From the NCBI GenBank assembly GCA_043228905.1, contig JBHGNT010000004.1, forward strand, positions 24,056,001 through 24,120,000: 64,000 nt of DNA, written 5' to 3'. The notes beneath the pieces were generated by a model. The model did no database searches and had not been told where the DNA came from. It saw nothing but the letters and a program-made list of their open reading frames with translations. Within the stretch, counting starts at the first letter, position 1. The number at the start of each line of letters is the position of its first letter. Made by a program: the position numbers and the translations under genes. Positions 1 to 9,953 of this stretch are shown here, piece after piece. This stretch comes from Azolla caroliniana (lineage: Eukaryota; Polypodiophyta).

Positions 1-1
1 C

Positions 2-811
2 CTCATCGAGGACGTGATATGCCGGTACGGGTGCGTCGGGAAGATCGTGGCTGATCGCGGGGAGTTGGACGCCGAAGAGGCCGAGGAGTTGTTCGACCGG
101 CTAGGAGTCAAGCTCTCGCTTACCACTGCGTACAATCCGGAGGCGAATGGGAAGGTGGAGCGCGGACACGGACCGATCGTCAAGGTGTTACTTCGGGCAT
201 GCGGAGGGCAAGTCGGGAACTGGCCACGACTGCTGCCTTACGTGTTGTGGGCTGACCGAACTACGCACAGTTCGGTAACCGAATTCATGCTGGCAGAGCT
301 CATGTTTGGGCAGAAGCGGATCATGCCGATGGAACGAACGATCTCCTCATGGGCAACCGTGGACTGGAGAGACGAGATGAGCCGGGAGGAACTGTTGACG
401 GCGCGCATACGACAGCTCGAGCGAAGACCGGAGGACGTGGAGCAGGCTACGGAAAAGCTTCGGGTGGCAAGGATGAGGAACAAAGCCCGGTTCGACCGAA
501 CGCACCGGCTCCGACCGAAGAAGATCGAGGAAGGCTATTGGGTGCTAGTCTACGACAACAGCCTCGACAACCAGCACCGAGCGACACAGAAGTTCGCAAG
601 AAGGTGGTTCGGGCCTTACGTGGTACAAAGCGCCAACGACAACGGGACGTACCATCTAGCGGAATTCGACGGTACGAGAATGGCGATACCGGTAGCTGGG
701 AAGCGGATCAAAGCGTTCAAGAAGCGTCACGACGACGAGCCGGATCCGGTTGACCTAGACCGCGACGACGAACGATCCGAAACCGAGGAAGAACCGACGG
801 GCGGGGAATGA
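2..811 (+). CDS. Ty3/gypsy integrase, C-terminal part (element A)
   Basis: The frame is open from the window edge, so the true start lies outside. The visible part runs through the second catalytic Asp (VADRGEL) and the catalytic Glu (NPEANGKVERGH) of a DDE retroviral-type integrase, then a basic C-terminal region with the conserved blocks HRLRPKKIEEG and RRWFGPYVV, and ends in an acidic tail. The same blocks occur at 31332-32078 (element B) and 24357-25871 (element C), so the three elements belong to one family. A polypurine tract and LTR follow. This is the 3' end of an LTR retrotransposon pol gene. It has no internal stop in this window, unlike B. Family call is firm; whether the whole element is intact cannot be seen. 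Confidence 0.9.
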   Translation, partial: LIEDVICRYGCVGKIVADRGELDAEEAEELFDRLGVKLSLTTAYNPEANGKVERGHGPIVKVLLRACGGQVGNWPRLLPYVLWADRTTHSSVTEFMLAELMFGQKRIMPMERTISSWATVDWRDEMSREELLTARIRQLERRPEDVEQATEKLRVARMRNKARFDRTHRLRPKKIEEGYWVLVYDNSLDNQHRATQKFARRWFGPYVVQSANDNGTYHLAEFDGTRMAIPVAGKRIKAFKKRHDDEPDPVDLDRDDERSETEEEPTGGE

Positions 812-872
812 AGGCTGGACCAGTTTTCTCCGTCCCAACTCAATTTGGCGCATGCCGATGGATGCGCGGTTA

Positions 873-884
873 GGTGGGGGCGGA
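873..884 (+). other. Polypurine tract of element A
   Basis: GGTGGGGGCGGA lies directly before the LTR. Its counterpart before the 3' LTR of element B is GGTGGGGGTGGA. By analogy with other LTR elements it primes plus-strand DNA synthesis. Confidence 0.75.
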
Positions 885-1527
885 TGTCGTGAAGAAAACC
901 GTCCACAAGCGGAATCGGTGCGCCGGAGCGTAGGAACCGGCTCTTCTTGCACGTTGTACATAAGAGAGAATGTTGTACATAGAAGATCCTAGGCAGGTAG
1001 ATTCGGTAGGTAGGGAGTTAATGGGAAACGGCTCCTTCCTTGCCTATAAAAGGAGGGAGACGAGGAGGGGCGAAGGGATCGCGGAGAGTCGAGGACGAAG
1101 TGTTGTCGGTTTGTGGGCCGAAGACCTCTCTCTCTCTCTCGCTCGCAAACTCCGTAGCTTCTTGCTGTGTAGGTTTCGGGAGGCTCGCGCTGCTCTGAGG
1201 AATGCCCAAGTGCTTCCGGCAGCACCTCCAACCTACTCTTTCCTTTCTGTGCGTTTACGAACAGGCATCGGCATCTGTTCGCCGGCCTGTTCGGTTGTAA
1301 CCGACCACGTGTTTCTTGTTGCTTGTTTTGTTAATATATATATTTACCTACATTCGTGTCTCTCTGTGTCGGTGTCCCACTCGCGTCTTTGTGTCGAAGG
1401 GCCGTGTCCCTGTGAATCTACGCTCGCACGTGGTGGGTCCCCTCCCTTCTCCTTTCTCTCTTGCTCTTCGGTACAAGACCCCCGAGGTCCCGCCTCATTC
1501 CACGCATCCGCGAGGAATACCTCGACA
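885..1527 (+). mobile_element. 3' LTR of element A
   Basis: This 643-bp segment begins TGTCGTGAAG right after the polypurine tract and ends CTCGACA, where the reading frame of the inverted element Z resumes. That fits a TG...CA LTR. A TATA-like CCTATAAAAGG lies near 1043 and a pyrimidine-rich CT stretch near 1129-1141. The short open frames across it (970-1548 and antisense ones) have no recognisable domain. The 5' LTR is outside the window. Confidence 0.85.
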
Positions 1528-3622
1528 ACGTATTTTCTAACTTCTTAAAGACTTGTGTCCAGAAGTCACTAGTAAACTTTGGATCTCGATCACTCACGAT
1601 ATCCATCGGTAACCCATAAAAACGAAACAATTCGTCCACGAATTGGTAAGCCAATTCAGGAGCTGTTACCGTGGTTTTAGTAGCAATAAATCTGGCCATT
1701 TTAGTTAGTCGATCAACGACAACCCAGATGGCATCATGACCTTTTTGGGTGCGAGGAAGGCTAACAATAAAATCCATGGATATACTTTCCCACTTATTAT
1801 TGGGAATGTCCAAGGGATGTAAAAGTCCTGCGGCTTTAAGTCGCTCGGCTTTGTTAACCTGACACTGGTGACATTTAGTCACATAGGTATGTATGTGAGG
1901 ACGCATCTTAGGCAAATAAAATTGAGTGGAGATGAGAACGAGTGTACGATGTATTCCAGGGTGCCCTGCTGAGGGTGCATCATGGCATTCAAAAAGAATC
2001 CTCTTTTTGACCTCGGGTAAATCTGGAACACAAACCTTCCCATTACGGTAGAGCAAACCGTTAGCAATGTGGAAGTATTCCTTCAAGGATGTGGTGATGT
2101 CTGTTCCAGCCTCAACTCTTGCCCAGTATTTTGCGAAATAACTGTCATCAGGATACTTTCCTCGAAGGTGATCATAAAGATCTGATGATATTTCAGTGAA
2201 GCTAAGCGTGTTAACTTCACGGATGCGACTTAGTGCATCAGTGACAGTGTTCATGGAACCTTTACGATATCGTATGGAAAAATCAAAGTCCTGGATGAGA
2301 TCAGCCCATCGTGCCTTACGACCTTTCAGGTCTTGTTGGTCACAAAAATATTTCAAGGACTCGTGGTCCGTAGTTACCACAAAGTGATTTCCATAAAGAT
2401 AATGGCGCCATGTTTTGAGCGCACGTATAACTGCAAATAATTCCTTTTCTTGAACGGTATACCGACATTGAGCAGAATCAAGTTTCGTACTCTCGAATGC
2501 TATTGGTTTACCATCTTGATACAAGACAACACCTATAGCATAATCGCTTGCATCGGTTTCAACCTCAAAAGGTTTTGAAGGATCAGGTAAAAGAAGTGAA
2601 GGAGCCTTGCAAACCATGTGCTTGAGTTCCTTAAAGGCGAGGTCTAGTGTACCATTCCACACAATAGGTTTTGTAGACTTACGCGTTTGACCTTTTAAAA
2701 TATCAGTAAACGGTGTCGTAAATTGGGAGTAATTACGAAGAGACTTTCGCAAAAACCCGACAAAACCAAGGAATGATCGAACTTCTCGAATATTCCGAAG
2801 AGTGGGCCAAAGCTTGATTTTCTCAATGCGAGAAGGATCAATTTCAACTCCTCGTTCGGTTATGAGAGGTCTAAGATAAGTAATTGATTTCTTGAAGAGA
2901 TCACATTTTGAGATCTTCGCATAAAACTGTTTGTCACGCAATGTTTGTAAAACAAAGCGGACATGTCTAGCATGTTCTTGTAATGTACGGCTATAAACTA
3001 AAATATCATCCAAGAAAATAACGACAAATTTTCCAAGTTGTTCTCGGAAAATGTCATTCATTTCTTGTTGAAAAGTAGTCGGAGCATTGGTCAAACCAAA
3101 AGGCATAACCAAAAACTCGTAATGGCCATAGCGCGTACGAAATGCCGTTTTAGGAACATCGTCCTCACTTATTCGTATTTGATGGTAGCCAATACGGAGA
3201 TCAAGTTTCGTAAAATACCGAGCTCCTTGGAGACGGTCAATTAGATCGTCAGCCCGGGGCAATGGGTACGAATTCTTGATCGTCACTTTATTTAAGCGTC
3301 GGTAATTAATACACATACGCCATGTGCCCTCTTTCTTTTTAACCAAGAGAACTGGTGCACCCCATGGAGATCTACTATAACGTATATAACCCATTCATAA
3401 ATAGTCCTTGAGTTGCTTAGATACCTCATCTTCCTCGGATCGACTTAAGCGATACGGAGGTATACTTATTGGTGCAACACCAGGTACAATATCTATACGA
3501 TGGTCTATACAATATCTAAACCAGGACATTATCAATATTGTAAACGTGAATGTCCGGATCAAGTACACAATAAAATAACGTAGAACAAGACAACTCGGAT
3601 ATTGATGAACACGAGGAAACAA
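1528..3622 (-). pseudogene. Ty3/gypsy pol, RT-RNase H-integrase (element Z), broken
   Basis: Reading on the minus strand, reverse transcriptase blocks appear in order: [31 protein letters not shown] with the first catalytic Asp, [14 protein letters not shown], and [12 protein letters not shown] with the catalytic DD. RNase H follows ([21 protein letters not shown]), then an integrase zinc finger (HPGIHR ... CHQCQV) and the catalytic core start ([22 protein letters not shown]). The frame ends at 1527/1528 because LTR A inserted inside the integrase core. A TGA at 3395-3397 interrupts the same frame near the start of RT. This is an inactive older copy. It differs clearly from the A/B/C family, with Asp-Arg-Asp-Pro rather than Asp-Arg-Gly-Glu at the integrase site. 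Confidence 0.92.
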
Positions 3623-4335
3623 TCGAGAGGGATTGTTTTTTTACACATTGAATAAAATGCGTACAATCGTTCAGTACAAAAGAAATGGAATGACGAACCC
3701 AATCAATAAATAAAGAAGAGTTTTTATTATAAAACATGGGATAACCCAGTATTACATCGGTGGTACAAAGATTCATTACATGGAAGTCTACTTCCTCTAT
3801 ATAAGTATCAATAGAAATTCCTAATGAATGAATCGCCCCGTTGATGTATTGTACTCTTCCATCAGCCAAGTCCACCGTGTAGGTGTGATCACTTATGGTG
3901 GGTTGGATTCCCCATATCTGAACCAAACGATCATTCAAAAAATTGTGTGAGCTTCCCGAATCAAATAAAAATTGTACGGGATATCCATTGATATACCCGT
4001 TTGCACGTAGTAAATCATTGGGACCCAATACATAGTGAGGGAAAGAACATTGACAATTACATAAATGATGTGTATAGACCTGAAGGACATTAGGAATCTG
4101 ACCTTTATGGTCTGCAGCTTTAGCTTTGTTGTCGTGCTCTTTCCGTTGGAGCTTTCGACATTGATCTTTTGTATGACCCTTCCTTTTGCAGAATACACAA
4201 AAAGGATGTTGTCGCTTACAATCGCAATCCAGGAATTCGTTGGGTGTCTTACGTTTCCCAACAAATTGCGACTGCTTACTCCCGGGCGCTTCGTTGGGTT
4301 TGTTATGGTCCTCTTGATATGTGAATCCTCACTTG
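3516..4335 (-). pseudogene. Ty3/gypsy gag zinc knuckle and protease (element Z)
   Basis: The minus strand at 3516-4028 encodes a retropepsin-like domain with the active-site motif FLFDSGSSHNFL, and VILGYPMF further on. Just upstream, at 4158-4199, another frame encodes a CCHC zinc knuckle (CVFCKRKGHTKDQC, C-x2-C-x4-H-x4-C), typical of gag. Knuckle, protease and downstream RT are in different frames, so frameshifts have accumulated. The gag frame meets a TGA near 4333, about where the unrelated repeat begins, so the 5' part of gag and the element's other LTR are missing. Confidence 0.85.
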
Positions 4336-5322
4336 AGCGTTTGTAACCCATCTTTGTGAAATCGAATGTGCATTATGTGGCTTGTGATTGTAAATATGGG
4401 CCTTTTGAATCGAGGTCCTACGAGGAGTGGAAAAGTCTCAAACATATTCTTATTGTGGCTTCCATATCATTGATTATAACCTAACATTATCAACACATTT
4501 GTTGTTGGCAAGGTGTAACATGTCTACCTTAGTTTTGTGGGTCTATGTCGCTTTCAACAAACCCATGTCCTAATTGTGTTATGCTCTCCATGTAGAGCCT
4601 AACCTAAACGATCACAATTTGTAACCTATTGTTCCATGCACCTAGAGTGTTTATACATCTGAAACATGTTCACATACATAAGCTCATTCCTAGGATTTAA
4701 GAGCATGTTGTTTCTTGGGTCTCGCCACAAGTAAATAGGAGTGGAGAACCTCACATGGAAAGTCATAATATTGATCATTGTAAGGAAACATGAGGAAAAT
4801 TGGCATCGAGATGGCCACAAGGTTTTCTAGATTATAGCTTTTCCTTGTTTGTCATCTCTACCATACACACAAACTTGCATCCTTGTGATGTCAATAGTAA
4901 TGTAGTAATGCCAATGTCATTGAAAAATGTGACTCAATGTGAAGCATATGGTACATACTTAATATCAACTTGTTGCTAATAAATTAATAATTGCATCGTA
5001 GCAACCGGGATTCATTGCCATGCATATAAATGAGAATACTTCCCTGAGAACCAAAGTCCACGAGAAACAAGTTATATTCCCAACATATGGGACATGTTGG
5101 TGACATATATTGGTCATAAAACTAGTTGGGATAGTGTGGGTGGGAAGGGAAGTGTAGAGAAGATATCCACAAACATCCAAAATAATGTGGTAATAAGACA
5201 ATCACTTGGTAAAGATAAAAGTGAAAGCATTGTCTTAACATACCACCAAGAGTCTTTAGACATTTCCCACACTCTCCTAAGAATCGTTGAATGCTAGAAC
5301 ACTAAATATGTTGCAATGCCAA
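4312..5322. repeat. Unclassified ~1 kb repeat, copy 1
   Basis: This segment matches 6507-7500 with the same order of landmarks. Examples are CCCATCTTTGTGAAAT near 4349 and 6546, the text around GATTATAACCTAACATTATC, and the shared end CACTAAATATGTTGCAATGCC. No long open frame or transposon hallmark is visible. Copy 1 joins the broken end of element Z on the left and a CA microsatellite on the right. The copies look about 85-90 % identical by eye. Confidence 0.8.
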
Positions 5323-5343
5323 CACACACACACACACACACAA
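5322..5343. repeat. (CA)n microsatellite
   Basis: A run of about ten CA dinucleotides. It begins exactly where the similarity between the two 1-kb repeat copies stops. Confidence 0.9.
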
Positions 5344-6506
5344 GCAATGGGAGCTTCATCATTCCACATAAATGCATGCACACAACTCACGAAAGAGACC
5401 AAAAGACTAATGAATGGCTTAATTTGTGATGAGTCGCCAGGATTAATGGTTTTTGTGCAAAATTCATCCACCATCTCCTAAGCCACATTACCTCGAACAC
5501 ATCATGATCAACATTTTGCATAAACCCCCCTTTAGGAGTGTATAGGGTTCCATTCATTGTTTAAAGAAAACCTAAGGTGGTATGCCATTAGTGTTAGGGC
5601 ATTAATTATCATTTCCACTCATTGTCCATGTGCAAGGTTGTTGTGCGCCTTGTTTTAGCACTACTCTAGATACTAGTGTGTGTGATCTCAAAGTAAAGTG
5701 CTTGTTGTGTTGGACTCATTGTCTTTATCACCATGTAGATATGTTATTAGCACCAGTAAGGCTAAGTTCTCTTCTTTGGATCCCTTATTCAACATCCAAG
5801 GTATAACATAAAAGCGATATATTGGTGGGATGGGACTCCAATGATATTTTATTTACATCTCATGTCCTTCATTTGGGGGTGGTCGATGTGGTTAATCACC
5901 CATAATCTATTATTCTCCAAAATATCTAGCTATTTTGCTCATCATCAATTCAATCCATAGTAATGATAACATATTATCGCCTATAAAGTTACATCTAGTG
6001 TACACATGTACATATGGTAAACTTCTTGTGTATAATAGGTAAACGTGTAATTTTTCAACTCGTGCCTCACAATCTTGAGATTGCGGGTTCAAGTTTGTAG
6101 AAATGTTTTGTTCATTACGGAACATCTTCGTGTCTTACTCATCCTAAAGTGGGGTTTAGACTAGATGGTGCCCATTATATGTTCAAGCTTATATGGCATA
6201 GGAGATGGTAGACAATTTTGCATAAAATTCATTAAATAAATAGAATATCTACAAAAGTCATTCATTACTCATGGAGTTCATACCAACAACGAAAACTACA
6301 TTTGTGGGATGTAGAGAGATGTAGAGAGGAAGGGCATTTGTGGGATTAAAGAAGTGATGGAGGGGAGTGGGGGCATTTAGGAGAATAAGGAAACGCAGAA
6401 ATTTCCTTAGAAGTATACATCGTCGTGTAGGCGTTTGGTTTTCTTTCTTTTGCATCTTTTTTCCACGTTGTTTTTTCGCTATATAAATGTGTCATGTGTC
6501 TATGAC
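5344..6506. other. Gene-free stretch between repeat copies
   Basis: AT-rich sequence with no domain-bearing frame. The only notable part is 6455-6500, which resembles the TATA-containing promoter of the CYSTM-like gene at 8985-9025: both have a T-rich stretch, then GTTGTTTTTT and TATATAAATGT. Confidence 0.6.
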
Positions 6507-7500
6507 ATCATCTTGATGTCTTAATCCTCTCTTGAGCTTCTACCCATCTTTGTGAAATTGAATGTGGATTATATGGCTTGTGATTGTAAATGTGGACCTT
6601 TTAAATAGAGGTTCTATGAGTAGTAGAAAAGTCTCAAAAATGGTCTTATTGTGGCTTCCATATCATTGATTATAACCTAACATTATCAAGACATTTGTTG
6701 TTGGCAAGGTGTAACATGTCTACCTCAGTGTTGTAGGTATATGTCACTTTCAACAAACCCAATGCTCTCCATGTAGAGCCTAACCTAAACACGCACAATT
6801 TGTAATCTATTGTTGCCATGCACCTAGAATGTTTATACATCAACATGTTCACATACATAAGCTCATTCGTAATGCTTAGGATTTTAGAGCATGTTGTTTA
6901 TTGGGTCTCGCCACAAGTAAATAAGAGTGGAGAACCTCACATGGAAAGTCGTAATATTGATCATTGTAAGGAAACATGAGGAAGATTGGCATCCAGGTGG
7001 CCACAACATTTTTAGATTATAGCTTTTCCTTGTTTGTCATCTCTACCATGCACACAAACTTTCAGCCTTATGATGTCAATAGTAATGCCAATTGCATTGA
7101 AAAATGTGACTCAATGTGAAGCATATGATACATACTCAATATTCGCTTGTTGCTAATAAATTGATGATTGCATCATAGCAACCAGGATTCATTGATATGC
7201 ATATAAATGAGAATGCTTCCCTTGTGAACCAAAGTCTGCGAGAAACAAGTTATATTCCCAATATATGGGAGTTGTTGGTGACATAAGTTGGTCATAAAAC
7301 TAGTTGGGGTAGTGTAGGTGGGAAGGAAAGTCTAGACAAGATATCCACAAACATTGAAAATAATGCGGCAATAGGACAATCACTTGGTAAAGATAAAAGG
7401 GAACGCATTGTCTTAACATGCCACTAAGAGTCTTTAGACATTTCCCACACTCTCCTAAGAATCGTTGAATGCTAGAACACTAAATATGTTGCAATGCCAC
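6507..7500. repeat. Unclassified ~1 kb repeat, copy 2
   Basis: Direct-orientation copy of 4312-5322. It ends abruptly at 7500 where a LINE fragment begins. Short indels separate the copies, for example GTAATGCTTAG near 6869, which is absent from copy 1. Confidence 0.8.
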
Positions 7501-7501
7501 A

Positions 7502-8983
7502 CTAAATAATTTGAGAATGAGACATTGGTTCATTGTTCTCCATATGTGCAAAAACCCAATTGAAGGAAGATAGACGTACTCCGGTTAGAGACATCCACAC
7601 TAAACTGATATACCTCCAAACCATCCTTGCCATCGGGCAGGAAATAAATCGATGCCTACTATGTTCCAATTCTACCGAACAAAAGAAACACAATCCTTTA
7701 GTAATGTTTCTTTTTTTTAATGCATCCCCCAATGGTAAAGCTCCAATCATAACTCTCCAAACAAATACCTTGGCTCGTAGCATTAATCGAGAACACCAAC
7801 CTGCCTTGATCACATGAAGCCACCAAGTAATGGGCTTATGAAACCCCCATATCTTTATAACCCTTTCTTCCAACCACTTATGATTGTTAATCAACGTGTG
7901 ATAAGCAACATTTGTTGAGATCATAGTCAATCTCTTATTTCCAACGAACCTCCAATCAAGCTCTTGACATCGCCCATCTAAATAAGGAATTGGCTCATAC
8001 GAAGACAATATTTGTTGCAACTTATCCCAAATAAAGGTATAACCTTTTGGAATACGAAATGTTGATCTGGTTGTTTGAAAAGCCATTAATTTTCTTTGTG
8101 ACACCAATATAGCATCCTTAATTGTTACCAAACCCAATCTAGCCATCCGATTAAATTGAAGGTTAAATATCTGCTTACCTTCCCACTTTAACAACCTTGA
8201 TGTCGCCAAAACCTCCATTTGTAATGAATTAGCACATCCCCTTTCTAGTGGGGGATGCCATTCCACAAAATCTAACATACTTTGCCATGATGTCAATAAA
8301 TGATCAACTATCATAGACCCTGCACATTTGACAACCCACATCAGAATTAATTACATTCCACCAATTTGCTTCAACCTTCATGTTTCCAAGCTTTATTTTG
8401 TTCTTCTCTATAAAATATGCCACCATTTCTGTCCAAGGTTGTACACCTTCAAACATAAATCGAATGAAAGTAAATCGGCGAGCCACCATATGCTCATATA
8501 GATTTAATATTGATGCCCCGCCAAGACGCTTCGGAGTACAAACATGATCCCATGCCAACCACGACAAGGCACTTTTCCTTTTCTTTTGCATAACATTCGC
8601 ATCGAGCGTGTCAATATTTCAAGAGCTTTCTTTGACCATGGGAGCAAAAGAAGATAATAAGATACCATAGAGACCATAATCAATTGGACCACCTTAAGTC
8701 GTACATGAAAAGGCCAAATTTGAGACCTCCAATACATAAACTTATCCTCCAACCTTTTGGACACCCGCTCAATAAGTTTCACATGAGAAACTTCTACCCC
8801 AATTGGATATCCAAGGTGACGAAAATTCATACCACGATGTACTATCCTTCCTGACCACCCCAACTCCAACACATCTTGTTCTGTACATGAAATGAGGACA
8901 GATTTATGTATATTAATTCTCAACCCTGAAGCATTTGAAAACAATTCCCACACATCTCTTGTCTTACTAATATTTTCCCACAC
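7502..8983 (-). pseudogene. Plant LINE, RT thumb and zinc-binding C-terminus, truncated
   Basis: On the minus strand the remnant starts with the end of a non-LTR reverse transcriptase (ASGLRINIHKS, then FRHLGYPIG at 8504-8983). It continues in other frames through 8304-8591 and ends with the plant zf-RVT region at 7502-8341: LRAKVFVWRVMIGALPLGDA, then CFFCSVELEHSRHRFISCP with the C-x2-C...H...C pattern. Frameshifts separate the parts. It is truncated at both ends: most of the endonuclease and RT palm is absent, and there is no 3' UTR or poly(A), because its stop codon at 7502-7504 is at the junction with the 1-kb repeat. Confidence 0.88.
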
Positions 8984-9011
8984 ACATCCTTTTTACGCGT
9001 TGTTTTTTGGT

Positions 9012-9020
9012 TATATAAAT
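9012..9020 (+). promoter_or_regulatory. TATA box of the CYSTM-like gene
   Basis: TATATAAAT stands about 280 bp upstream of the first ATG at 9300 and is followed by a pyrimidine-rich leader. A near copy stands at 6480-6489. Confidence 0.5.
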
Positions 9021-9299
9021 GTTCTGTGTCTGTGATTCTATGTAAATCCTGTTTCTGTCTCTCTGTGTATGTGCGTGTACGTGTTCATTTCATCTGTAAA
9101 TTCTCGACCCCCCTACGACTGAAAGAAGCGTTTTTTTCTGCAGACCTTCATCATCTTCTTTTGAAGGATCTGAAGCTTTCTCCTCGGCCTCGATATTCAT
9201 ATATATTTCTTTCGATCGTGTTTTTCTAAAGAGGAATTCGCCTCTGTTTTCCATTGTCTCCTCCATACGCCAGTTTTTGTTCTTTTCTGAGAGGAATTT

Positions 9300-9621
9300 A
9301 TGGGGCATCATCATCGTCATGGCCATGGTGGTCATCATCATCATGGAGGGTACCCACAGCAGCAACAAGGTAATTTGAAAATTTAACCCCAATTAGACGA
9401 AGGGTATACATTACAATTTACACACATATTGTCCATTAATTGAATGAATGATTTGCGTCATGTTGCAAGTATTTTTCCTCCTTTGTAATGTTATTGTTGC
9501 ATTTGTTTTGTAGGTTATTATTATCCTCCACCACCGCCACCATAACAGGGGATTCTTAAAAGGATGCTTGGCTGCCTTGTGCTGCTGCTTTTTCTTTGAG
9601 GAATGTTGTTGTTGCATGTGA
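9300..9621 (+). CDS. Small CYSTM-type Cys-rich tail protein, frame broken by one base
   Basis: Exon 1 (9300-9369) encodes a His/Gly-rich head, MGHHHRHGHGGHHHHGGYPQ and three Gln. The intron is 9370-9513 (GT...AG). In the direct frame exon 2 continues GYYYPPPPPP and stops at TAA 9543-9545. Shifting +1 over that TAA opens the frame N-R-GFLKGCLAALCCC-FFF-EECCCC-M to a TGA at 9619-9621. GCLAALCCC is the hallmark of the CYSTM family: short plant stress-linked proteins with a Tyr/Pro/Gln-rich head and a Cys-rich membrane tail, usually 60-80 residues. Head plus shifted tail would be 58 residues. The tail frame could also start at ATG 9343 in exon 1, giving a 44-residue protein with an atypical head. 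Options are a one-base insertion (pseudogene or assembly error), a +1 shift, or use of ATG 9343. The CYSTM tail is a confident call; the coding state is open. Confidence 0.7.
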
Positions 9622-9743
9622 AAGAAAGGCCTTCCAACACTAATTTTTAGCAATGTATAAAGTTTTATAGCTTGATTTCCATTCCATATGATAGTGATAC
9701 TCCAGTTGGATCATAATGTATGTACACACTTGATTAATGCAGT

Positions 9744-9953
9744 CTTAATCTCTTTTTGTTATATTTGTGTGTTAATTTCTGAAGAAGTTTGAGTGGTTAC
9801 ATGATGTTTATCATTGTGAAAATTTACATGATCGACAGTCAGCTCATTCCTTAATATCTTTTTGTTATGTTTGTGTGTTATGTCCTGAAGAAGTTTGAGA
9901 CGCTATACTTTATCATTGTGAAATTTTACATGATCGACAATCAGCTCATTCGG
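9744..9953. repeat. Tandem duplication, ~100-bp unit x2
   Basis: Two adjacent copies share CTTTTTGTTAT, TGAAGAAGTTTGAG, ACATGATCGAC and CAGCTCATTC in order. They lie in the 3' flank of the CYSTM-like gene. Confidence 0.8.

Noticed and set aside
970-1548. 192-codon plus-strand frame after element A
   Set aside because: It lies inside the LTR, has low-complexity Ser/Leu content and no domain.
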